From Nitzschia sp. pyKryTriq1 (taxonomy: Eukaryota; Bacillariophyta; Bacillariophyceae; Bacillariales; Bacillariaceae): a stretch of DNA of 64,000 nt. This document shows positions 37,663-46,116 of this stretch, one piece after another. The position numbers and the translations under genes are program-made. Under the pieces are notes generated by a model, which had not been told where the DNA came from, searched no databases, and saw nothing but the letters and a program-made list of their open reading frames with translations. Each line of letters opens with the position of its first letter. The first letter of the stretch is position 1. The stretch covers positions 248,001 to 312,000 of the forward strand of contig OY101121.1 in NCBI GenBank assembly GCA_956465555.1. The letters are read 5' to 3'.

Positions 37663-40557
37663 TTATGAGTACGCCGCATCATGCGGTCTCGCTCCAAGGT
37701 GTGTTGTCAGAGTCTCTTGAAGCAATTTGAAGTTGACTGGCTTGGTCAGGTAATCGGTCATGCCCACAGCCAACCCTCGTTCGTTGTCACCTTTCATTGC
37801 GCCAGCCGACAGGGCAATGATAGGAACAGGCTTCTTCCAGGGTGTCTTGGCCTCTAACTGTCGGATCAAAGTCGTGGCTCCCAAACCGTCCAAGTTGGGC
37901 ATTTGAACGTCCATCAAGATTAGGGCAATGTCGTCATGAGCCTTGAATTGCTCGACTGCCTTTTGGCCGTCTTCTGCGAGTATTGTCTCGTAGCCAGATA
38001 TCTCGAGCATTCGTTTCACCAGTTTTCGACTCACAGGCTCGTCCTCGGCAACCAGCACTTTGCCTTCGATAACCACACTCTCCGCTCGGAATTTCCTGAC
38101 GGGAGATGCATCATCCACTTGGCCTGGAATTCTAACCTGCACGCGGTATGGGAATGTGATGGAAAAGCTCGATCCATTGTAGGGCTCCTCAGTGCTGGAT
38201 GTGACCGACATTTGGCCGCCCATCATTTCGACCAACTTTTTGGAGATGGTCAATCCAAGTCCGGTCCCACCATGTTTCCGTGTGTCCCCAATTTCCACCT
38301 GTCGGAATGGTAAGAAAATAATGTCCATATGATCTTTTGGTATTCCTTTTCCAGTGTCCGAGACACAAAATTCCAACATGTTGTTGTTGTTGTTGTTGTC
38401 CTTTAGTGAAATTTCCAACTTGACCTTGCCTTTGGCGGTGAATTTGATGGCATTGGACACCAGATTGTTCAGCACTTGTTGCAAGCGGAATACGTCACCT
38501 CGAATTCGATCCTCGATTCCATCTTGAACATGGCTTTCAAAGGAAATGTCTTTGTTTCGTTGGCTGATCATGGTTTGACCGAGACTCGTCACTTGGTCTA
38601 CCAAGGTGCGGAGCTTGAAGTTCCCATCGTTCTCAATCGCCATTTCGCCCGCCTCGATTTTGGACAAATCCAAAATATCTTGAATAATCGTAATGAGGAG
38701 TTCTCCACTCTGGCGTGCCACTTTGAGACCGTCTAAATTTTCCCTTTTGACACTCTCGGACAATCCATTGGACAACGCCAGGTCAATGTGTCCAATAATT
38801 CCATTGAGTGGAGTCCGGATTTCATGCGACATGTTGGCCAAAAATGCGGACTTGAGTCGGTCTGCCATTTCGGCGCGGTCTTTTTCACGGAGGAGTCTTC
38901 GTTCAAATTCTTTGGTCTGTGTCATGTCCGTAAAGGTGGCATAGACTTGAAAGGGTGTACTCTCTCCCGGTCGGAATCGGGGGATCGCATCAATAATAAT
39001 CCAATGATGCTTTTCAGTAGAGGGATGGAAAACTCCCATGAACACTCCAGTCTCGGGTTTTCCTGTTTTCAAAGCGATCATGGATGGATGCTGATCGCCA
39101 GGAAAATCACTTCCATCTTCACGGATGGACTTCCATCTTGGATCTACCGAAGTCCGTCCCATCATCTGATCAATAGTCATGCCCAGAATTCGTTCGGCAG
39201 AAGGATTGGCCGCGATGATATTTCCAGACGCTTCTTGATACACCACACCTTGCATCATACTCTCGAAAAGGTTTCGATGACGTTCTTCGGATTCTCGAAG
39301 AGCTTCTTCCGCACGAACACTGTCGGTAACATCCAAGAATAATGACACGAACAGCCCCTTTTGACCTCCTGGCCGGTACGTCATTCCGCCATACCATTTT
39401 TTTAGACTCTTCGAGTATTGGCGGTCATATTTATAGGTCACACCATCGAGGGCGACTTGACCAAACTTTCGAACCCAATCCGAAGGATCGTCCAATATAC
39501 CCGGCAGGACTTCGGTCGCCCGCCGTCCGATGACTTCGCTCTCTTTGAGACCGGTCATTTTTTCAAAGGCAGGATTGATTTCTCGAAAGATGAAATCAAT
39601 GGGATTATTATCCTCATCCGTGACGACCTCGTTCAAGGCAGCACCCATTTGCATGTTTTTGAATAGTCGACGATAATTCTGGCCTGGTTCGAGGATATCA
39701 TCCCAGCAGCCACCAGCAGCAGAAGGAGACGATGACGATGACTTTTCTTCGTCGTCCTCGTCGGTCATCGAACTGGACGTTCTCCGCTTGAGTCTGCGGC
39801 GATTAGTGGAAGGCGGAGGAGGCGAAGAGGACGAGGATGGTAGTGGTAGGTTTGCGGATAACCTCACAGTCGTCTCCACTACTTGCTGGGGCACCAAATT
39901 GTGTGGCGACGACGACCAGGACTTGTTCTTGCTGTTGTTGTTGCTGTTGTTCTTGTTGTTGTTGTTGTTGTTGTTCTTGTTGTTGTTGCTGTGGTGATGG
40001 TGAGTGTGATTAGTTCCTCCTCCTGATGCTCCTCCTCCTCCTCCTCCTCTCACCACGAGACCTCCAATAGCAATCATGGTTCCTTCATCGTCGAAAATTG
40101 GAAATTTCGTCACAATGCTCCGGTTGCAATCCACACCCGCGACGCGCTGACAGTGCATACTTTTACCAGTCTCAATGACCTGCTCATCTTCCAGAGCTTT
40201 TTGTTGCACTATTTCCTCCGTGTACAAACTCGCGTCCGTGATGATGTTGCTGTTGCTGTTACTGTTGCTGTTGTTGCTACTGAAGATGTTGGCACCATCA
40301 CCACCACCATCATCATCATCATCATCATCGCCATCACCATCATCATCGAACTCCATTCCACCTGATGATGATGACGATGATAATTCTTTGCACAGAATTC
40401 CATGTTTCATTTCAAATTGTCGATTGACGTAGATATAATTTCCACTCAATTCTTTAATGTAGGCCTCCCCTGGCATGGCATCGAGAAACGCTGCCAAGAG
40501 TTGCCCTTTATTATGATTATTATTATTCATCATCAGCATGGTGCTGCTGCCAGCCAT
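37663..40557 (-). CDS. Soluble hybrid histidine kinase with three PAS domains and a receiver
   Basis: Single open frame, 964 residues. PAS-like 1 is near 15-60 (AMPGEAYIKELSGNYIYVNR). Poly-Asn and Ser linkers follow at about 90-280. PAS 2 is at about 295-412 and PAS 3 at about 418-545. The HisKA domain has H near 577 in NMSHEIRTPLNG. The HATPase_c domain has NLVSNAIKF near 700, DTGKGIP near 735 and GGTGLGL near 764. The receiver domain has AEDEP near 838, phospho-acceptor Asp near 882 in LMDVQMPNLDG and Lys near 938 in LTKPVN. All catalytic residues are present, so the kinase and receiver look active. No TM helix, so a cytosolic or nuclear sensor. No LOV cysteine motif seen in the PAS domains, so the signal is unknown. 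A downstream phosphotransfer protein is needed but not in this window. Confidence 0.95.
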   Translation of the reverse strand: MAGSSTMLMMNNNNHNKGQLLAAFLDAMPGEAYIKELSGNYIYVNRQFEMKHGILCKELSSSSSSGGMEFDDDGDGDDDDDDDGGGDGANIFSSNNSNSNSNSNIITDASLYTEEIVQQKALEDEQVIETGKSMHCQRVAGVDCNRSIVTKFPIFDDEGTMIAIGGLVVRGGGGGGASGGGTNHTHHHHSNNNKNNNNNNNKNNSNNNSKNKSWSSSPHNLVPQQVVETTVRLSANLPLPSSSSSPPPPSTNRRRLKRRTSSSMTDEDDEEKSSSSSPSAAGGCWDDILEPGQNYRRLFKNMQMGAALNEVVTDEDNNPIDFIFREINPAFEKMTGLKESEVIGRRATEVLPGILDDPSDWVRKFGQVALDGVTYKYDRQYSKSLKKWYGGMTYRPGGQKGLFVSLFLDVTDSVRAEEALRESEERHRNLFESMMQGVVYQEASGNIIAANPSAERILGMTIDQMMGRTSVDPRWKSIREDGSDFPGDQHPSMIALKTGKPETGVFMGVFHPSTEKHHWIIIDAIPRFRPGESTPFQVYATFTDMTQTKEFERRLLREKDRAEMADRLKSAFLANMSHEIRTPLNGIIGHIDLALSNGLSESVKRENLDGLKVARQSGELLITIIQDILDLSKIEAGEMAIENDGNFKLRTLVDQVTSLGQTMISQRNKDISFESHVQDGIEDRIRGDVFRLQQVLNNLVSNAIKFTAKGKVKLEISLKDNNNNNNMLEFCVSDTGKGIPKDHMDIIFLPFRQVEIGDTRKHGGTGLGLTISKKLVEMMGGQMSVTSSTEEPYNGSSFSITFPYRVQVRIPGQVDDASPVRKFRAESVVIEGKVLVAEDEPVSRKLVKRMLEISGYETILAEDGQKAVEQFKAHDDIALILMDVQMPNLDGLGATTLIRQLEAKTPWKKPVPIIALSAGAMKGDNERGLAVGMTDYLTKPVNFKLLQETLTTHLGARPHDAAYS

Positions 40558-40669
40558 TGTAGTAATATTTGTTACGTACTGTTTACTTTACGAAATACTT
40601 TTGTTTTTTGTTTGTATGTTCAAAATGAGAAGTATCACTGTAGTTTGTGTGCGTGTGCGTGTGTTGTTG

Positions 40670-40701
<32 letters not shown>

Positions 40702-41146
40702 GATATTAGTAGTAGTAGGATGGTCCTTCTTGCTTCTTGCCGCTTCGGGTTTCGTTGTGCGGCTTCTTTTGTTCCAGTACTTGTACCCAGTACCGCACCA
40801 GTGCCATTACGAACTATCTCTAGTAGTAGCTTTAAAAAATTTAAGTATGCGGTATATTTTAGGCAGAACGGAGAATTTGCGGTGAGATCGATGAAATGTA
40901 CCAGTACACTACGGTACAAGTAGCGGAAAAATTCCAATCCAAGCAATCTAGTATTTTCGGAAAAATCAGCGAAAAATCTACTTCTTCGTTTGTGTAGTTG
41001 GGAGCCCTAAATAATACGTGCACTATGTGTACATTTTCGTCCCTTGCTTGCCCATCCGTCGGTCCTTTCCTTGCTTGCTTCCGATCTCCATGTGCCGACC
41101 GCCTTTTTTGTCCACCATACGCAGAACCTGCTGTACCAGCAGCAGG

Positions 41147-41182
41147 AAGGCAGGCAGGCAGGCAGGCAGGCAGGCAAGCAGG
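41147..41182 (+). repeat. (GGCA)n microsatellite
   Basis: About nine copies of GGCA with one interruption near the right end (AAGCAGG). Confidence 0.9.
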
Positions 41183-41554
41183 TCGGTGACGCACCAGAAG
41201 TCAACTTCTTCATCCGAAGAATTCCGAGGGGCACTTGAACATAAGTCATAAGTGTCATGTTGATGTTAGTTTGTTGTTTGAAGATGCATGCGCGTGCAGT
41301 CAGTCAGTATTTAATATTTGTACTGTACCAGTACCGTATGATATTTTGATGTACAGTACGTACTTGCAGTACCGGCCGGTGTACTGTACTATTCCTCTTG
41401 CCCGTGTACGAGAAAGTAGCAAAGTAAAAGCACAAAACTATTTCTCTGGATCGTCGCGATACAATAGGTAGGGTATCATAAGATTTTCAACCCTCCCGCC
41501 GCCAGTCGTTTTACAGTGAAGAACTCCTCAACAAGAGTAGACAACTCTACTCTA

Positions 41555-41945
41555 TTCTACCAGGTAGTACTTGTAGTGGTAGTGTGAGGAGAGGAGGAGC
41601 CGAGTCGTCGTCGTCCTCGTAGTACTAGTAGTACTACTAGTAGTAGTAGTACGGTAGTAGTAGTACGTAGAGTAGTAGTAGTACGATATAGTAGTAGTAG
41701 TACTACTAGTAGTAGTACTGTACGAACCGGTACCGGTACCGGCACCGGCGGTAGCAGTAGTCGACTACGACCGCACTCTACTCTACTACTACTCTAGCTA
41801 GAGAGACTACAAAACGTAACATCGGTTATATCTACTAACACCGTACTACAGTACTACTACTACTGCAACTAGAGAGCTAATCTCTCTACTACTAGTAGCT
41901 TCTACTCTACCCGGAGTAGTACTACTACTAGCTAGTGGTAGAGAG
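41555..41945. repeat. Degenerate GTA/TAC trinucleotide repeat block with nested palindromes
   Basis: Long runs of TAG, GTA and TAC/CTA switch strand polarity several times (for example TAGTACTAGTAGTACTACTA at about 41621). Near 41729 lies ACCGGTACCGGTACCGG. The region could fold into many alternative hairpins. No coding sense. Confidence 0.8.
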
Positions 41946-42072
41946 AGGTAAGAACCAACAATAACAATGCTGATACTGAAGTCACTTTTACATGTTCCAT
42001 TTATTGCTGGATCATACTATCATAAGTACAGTACGGTAGTATATCCTCCTGTATAGATACTTCTACTACCAT

Positions 42073-44286
42073 TTAGTTGTTTGCGACCACCACGGTACTT
42101 TCCAAATCTTTTTCTGCCCCAGCACCAGTTTCGTCTTTTCCTTCTTCTCCCGCTTCCACCATCGCCGTTGCTGCTATTGTTGTTGTTGTTGTAGCTGTTG
42201 TTGTTGTTGTTGTTGTTGTTGCCGCTCGTTTGCGTTCATATCGTTTGATCCATTTCTGTTCCAGTTTCATTTCTTCCACCGTCTTTTTTCGAAATCGTTG
42301 AGGAAAGTATTCATCTTGATGTTTTTGCAAGAATCGTAGCAAATCATTGACTTTGGCCAATATTGGTTTGACCAAGACTTGTTGGATTTCATCATCATCA
42401 TGATCATCATCATGGTGGTTGTCATTGTTGTCAGTATTATTGCCATCCGTACTACTACAACTAGTAGTAGTATTGGTATACTGTTCCATCAACAAGGCGG
42501 GCAATTGACAAGCCAATCGTAGTAAATGCACACATCCATAGTGCGACGCGAGCGAGGAAGGATTGTCGAACCACTCGACCTTGTTATTCTTGTTGTTGTT
42601 GTTGTTGTTGCTGCTGCTGGTAGTATTCGTTTCGGCCCCCGCCAGGTTATCCAACAACACACTCAATTGCGATTGTTCCGTCGGATACAGCAATCGAAAG
42701 GGCAAGGCTTGATCAAACAATTGACAGATTCCCTTGGCCATGTCGGTCCATTCTTTCTGACGCCTTTGCCGTTCCTTCTCCTTTTCGTCTTGGGCATCAT
42801 CATTGTTCTTGTCGCCGATGTCGCCGTCGTTGGGAGGCAAAGGCTCGGTATTCACCTCCTCGAGTTCCATATCAGTAGTAGCAGTAGTGGTAGCGGGGGG
42901 ACAGTCCTCCTCTACTGTTGCTGCTGCTACAGTTGGATCTTCCTTGGCAACGGTCGTATCTTGGTATTCTTTTGCAGCCATCTCCTCTTGGCCGTTGTCC
43001 TCCTCCCCACCGGGCAGGTGGTTGGACTGCTGCTGCTGCTGCTGCTGCTGCTCGTCTTGTGGTTGTTCACTACCACCACCACAACCACCACCACCACCAC
43101 TACCACCACTACCACCACCACCAACAACAACAGTGATACCTTTGGATTCCAAATAGTCTTGTAAGACTCGAGCAATGGACGACGACGACGACGACGACGA
43201 CGACGAAACCTTGTTCTTTGTTCCCCAGCACCAATAATAATCCAAATCATGAATCATCCCAAAGGGTCCATTCAAAATTTCCCATTCTTCCACCAGAATC
43301 CGTTTCAATCCCACAGGAATGACCAACTGCTGTTCCATTACTATTGTTTTTTGAGTAGTAGAAGAAGGATGTAATGCTGCTGCTGCTGCTGCTCCTGCTG
43401 GCAACGCCAAATGCTGCTGGGTTCGCAGCTTGTGTTGTTGCTCGAGGTGTTGCAGTTTCGGCTTCTTGTTGTGGGTGTTGTTGTTGGCGGTGGCGGTGCA
43501 AGCCTTTTTGGTACTTTTCTTGGTACTAGTACTACTACTACTAGTAGTAGTGTTTTCTTTTTTCCCCTTGTTTTGCAATTCTTGCAAGACACTTTCCAAT
43601 TTCGGTTTCCAGGCCTTGAGAAAGGTACCACCATCAATGCGTTGTTTATTGGACTTTTGGCTCGACGTCAATTGCGCCTTGAAGGATTGTTGCAGCTGCT
43701 TGTGTTCACTGGCAATCCGTTGTTGCCATTGCACATGCTCGTCGGTCCACGATAACAAATCCGTTTCACAGACCCATCGATCCCAATTGGTCTTCCACGC
43801 CAAATAATGGACAAAATAAAACCAATGACAATGACCTTCCTCTCGTTGTTCTTGTTGTTGTTCTTTCTTCTTCTCGTCATCACTACCACTACCACTACCA
43901 TTACTACCACTACTACTATATCCAATCGTGCTCAACACATCCATCTTGTCTTGATGTCCTCGAGCTCCATACAGCGATCGACGGACAAAGGCGACATACA
44001 AGAGTCCATCATCATCACGGGCCAAGACTTTGTCACCCGGTTGATACAAGGGTGCTGGCGGTGGAGGAATTTCACCATTTTCATCTTCTTCTTCATCATC
44101 ACCACCATTTTCATCGTCATCATCCCCTTCGTCATTGGGCACCATCACATCGTCGTCGTCATCGTCGTCGTCGTCGTCATCCTCGATGATACGTTCTTGT
44201 TCGACTTCGACTTCTACCTCTTTTTCTTTTTCTTCTACTACTACTACTACATCTTTCGCTTTGCTGCTGCTACGGGGACGCACCAT
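42073..44286 (-). CDS. MRG-family chromatin protein (MRG15/Eaf3-like) with chromo/tudor-knot domain
   Basis: About 737 residues from ATG at 44286; the upstream TTG frame encodes only Ile/Met runs and was rejected. After an acidic N-terminus, a chromo/tudor-knot domain spans about 78-175: YQPGDKVLARDDDGLLYVAF and FVHYLAWKTNWDRWVCETDL, the latter the signature of MRG15 homologues. The MRG domain starts near 315 (LVIPVGLKRILVEEWEIL) and resumes near 510-665 (GICQLFDQALPFRLLYPTEQ, SHYGCVHLLRLACQLPALL). Long Gly, Gln, Asn, Ser and Asp inserts split it. Known members bind methylated H3K36 and recruit NuA4 acetyltransferase or Rpd3S deacetylase. A nuclear role is inferred. Total length is about twice that of animal MRG15 because of the inserts. 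Confidence 0.9.
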   Translation of the reverse strand: MVRPRSSSKAKDVVVVVEEKEKEVEVEVEQERIIEDDDDDDDDDDDVMVPNDEGDDDDENGGDDEEEDENGEIPPPPAPLYQPGDKVLARDDDGLLYVAFVRRSLYGARGHQDKMDVLSTIGYSSSGSNGSGSGSDDEKKKEQQQEQREEGHCHWFYFVHYLAWKTNWDRWVCETDLLSWTDEHVQWQQRIASEHKQLQQSFKAQLTSSQKSNKQRIDGGTFLKAWKPKLESVLQELQNKGKKENTTTSSSSTSTKKSTKKACTATANNNTHNKKPKLQHLEQQHKLRTQQHLALPAGAAAAAALHPSSTTQKTIVMEQQLVIPVGLKRILVEEWEILNGPFGMIHDLDYYWCWGTKNKVSSSSSSSSSSIARVLQDYLESKGITVVVGGGGSGGSGGGGGCGGGSEQPQDEQQQQQQQQSNHLPGGEEDNGQEEMAAKEYQDTTVAKEDPTVAAATVEEDCPPATTTATTDMELEEVNTEPLPPNDGDIGDKNNDDAQDEKEKERQRRQKEWTDMAKGICQLFDQALPFRLLYPTEQSQLSVLLDNLAGAETNTTSSSNNNNNNKNNKVEWFDNPSSLASHYGCVHLLRLACQLPALLMEQYTNTTTSCSSTDGNNTDNNDNHHDDDHDDDEIQQVLVKPILAKVNDLLRFLQKHQDEYFPQRFRKKTVEEMKLEQKWIKRYERKRAATTTTTTTTATTTTTIAATAMVEAGEEGKDETGAGAEKDLESTVVVANN

Positions 44287-44761
44287 GGTGATGATAATGA
44301 TAATGCGGATGATGATGATGATGAACAAACTCTCTGTACTAGCTAGTAGTAGAGCAGAGAGAGAGATAGGGAAACTACTACCGGTAGTAGTAGTTACTCG
44401 TACTACTATTTCGGTACTTTCTCCTACATACTACTACTAGCTATAGTAGAGTAGGCGCTCGGTAGAAGCAGGCAGGCGCAAAGAGCGCAGATGAACTCGT
44501 ACGTAGAGGTACGGTACCTGTACTACCATGCAGTACCGGTACAGTACAGGATGCGCATGAAGAACGATGGGGATGGCGATGTGGAAGAAAAAGTGTTGCG
44601 GCACAGTACGTGGCCTTGTAGTCATTAATTTGCGTAGATTCTACAGAGCGTACCCACTGCGTAGACGTGCACCAGAGACTCTGACCAGTCAGACGGAAGA
44701 AGGACGGACACAACCACCCACGGACGAACCACGAGACGCACAGTCGAAGTTGTCGAATTTA

Positions 44762-44780
44762 GGCGGAGTCAGACTCCGCC
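44762..44780. repeat. Perfect inverted repeat, 9-bp arms and 1-base centre
   Basis: GGCGGAGTC, A, GACTCCGCC. In DNA this is a compact palindrome suited to a dimeric protein. As RNA the loop would be too short for a full stem, so a DNA-level role is more plausible. Confidence 0.8.
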
Positions 44781-45139
44781 ATCTTTCTTCGCCCGCATCG
44801 TCTAGTACGCAGGCGGCTACCAAGGCGGCACCAGGTAATCCATACCGGTATGTAGAATTAACGAAGATGACTCCGAATCAGGGACTCAGTGCCGTTCTTC
44901 TCCTGTATTTTATCCTGTATTTTAATGATGGTCTAGCAAAATAGTTTGGTCATTCTACGTGCGCACCGCCCAACGTACCAGACTCTACGTGTGACATCAG
45001 CTTTTGGGCTAAATAAGTACCGATGATGTGTGCGTCGTGCGTCGACGACATGTTTTGAGTTTTCAAGTTGATGATCAATAAATCTCTGTTCCCAATATGA
45101 GAAGGTTGCTTACTAACAACCGGTGTGATCGCTTCCAGT

Positions 45140-45695
45140 AATTGTCTATATGCCTTTTGATTCACGAATTCTACTAAAATTGTTTAACGATAGGAAACCA
45201 TGAAAGTTCTCTATCCGACATTTTCGAAAGCAAGGAATAAGCCCTCCAGTATTTCGCGTGTTCAAAGATGCGCCCTACTGACTCCAGAACAAGATGCGCT
45301 ACTGGTATGAGAATGGGGGGAACAATTCTGCTTCCAATTGTGAATATGCCTATTGATTCACGAATTCGACTTGTAGAACGATAGCAAACAACAAGTATTC
45401 AATTATACAAAGAAAGTTCTCCATCCGACAGTTTCGAAAGGAATAAGCCCTGTAGTATTTCGCGTTCGTCCTTCGTTACCGGTTCAACTAATACTGTGCG
45501 TAGTGGATCTAATTGTCTATATGCCTTTTGATTCACGAATTCCACTAAAATTGTTTAACGATTCGTCCTTCATTACCGGTTCAACTAATACAGTATTTAT
45601 GTAAAGGACTGTTCCAGATAGTTGATGATTCGTCACGAATTCGACTTCACTACTTGGTTAATTATAGTAGATAACAAACTGTTTCAGATAGTGTA
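45140..45695 (+). repeat. Cluster of unidentified degenerate direct repeats
   Basis: At least three sequence blocks occur twice in the same orientation. Block A (52 bp, one mismatch) lies at 45140-45191 and 45511-45562. Block B (about 60 bp, several changes) lies at about 45202-45260 and 45412-45466. Block C (30 bp, one mismatch) lies at about 45465-45494 and 45562-45591. The motif TCACGAATTC recurs at least four times. No open frame spans the cluster. It could be a decayed non-autonomous mobile element, or a local duplication array. Confidence 0.75.
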
Positions 45696-46116
45696 TTCGG
45701 CATAAAAAAGATTTTGTCAAGAAACGGCCAGCATTTTTGCAATTCCCACCTTTGCTCGAGCAACCGATTTAGAAATCGGAATTTTCGTGCAGTATTCGTC
45801 TCCCACCAATGCTGATCCTGCCACTATGCTTCGAGTGGTTGTTGAATTCACTCGAACCTGGAGAAGGAACCGATCCGAGGAATTCGGCAATCTGCAGGCG
45901 CTGTGCAGCATTGGTTGTTTGTTTCCTACCGGATCATGAATTCGACGACGTGGCTTTCCCACAAGCAAGAATGCTCAGCGATGCTGCCGCCGCTATTCCT
46001 TGGAGCGGGCGTTGGCAGCGTCGTTCGACGAATCGTCATAAAACCAGCTCGAGCAAAAAGCGCGAAGTAACAGGATCACAACGACATTGCTCAACAACGA
46101 AACCAGTAGCAGCAAG

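Larger units (their letters stand above)
40558..42072. other. Intergenic region dense in microsatellites and GTAC palindromes
   Basis: About 1.5 kb between the histidine kinase start and the MRG gene 3' end. Contains (TTG)n/(GTG)n at about 40661-40701, a (GGCA)n run at 41147-41182, and a TAG/TAC/CTA palindromic stretch from about 41555 to 41945. No gene supported. Confidence 0.6.
44287..46116. other. Largest gene-free stretch, with perfect hairpin and repeat cluster
   Basis: About 1.8 kb. Contains GTAC/ACCGGT palindromes at about 44376-44545 and 44843, a perfect 9-bp-arm inverted repeat at 44762-44780, and a cluster of unidentified degenerate repeats at about 45140-45695. Open frames here (for example 44567-44944) have no recognisable similarity and are not called. 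Confidence 0.6.

Noticed and set aside
42526-43164. 212-codon plus-strand open frame
   Set aside because: Antisense shadow of the MRG gene's low-complexity inserts; poly-Thr and poly-Val content only.
44567-44944. 125-codon plus-strand open frame
   Set aside because: No recognisable motif, atypical composition and position in the repeat-rich gene-free stretch; not enough support to call a gene.
45140-45695. CRISPR array
   Set aside because: The repeats are of unequal length, unequally spaced, interleaved and degenerate, and the organism is eukaryotic.
45717-45968. 83-codon minus-strand open frame near the repeat cluster
   Set aside because: Begins at TTG rather than ATG and shows no similarity; likely chance.
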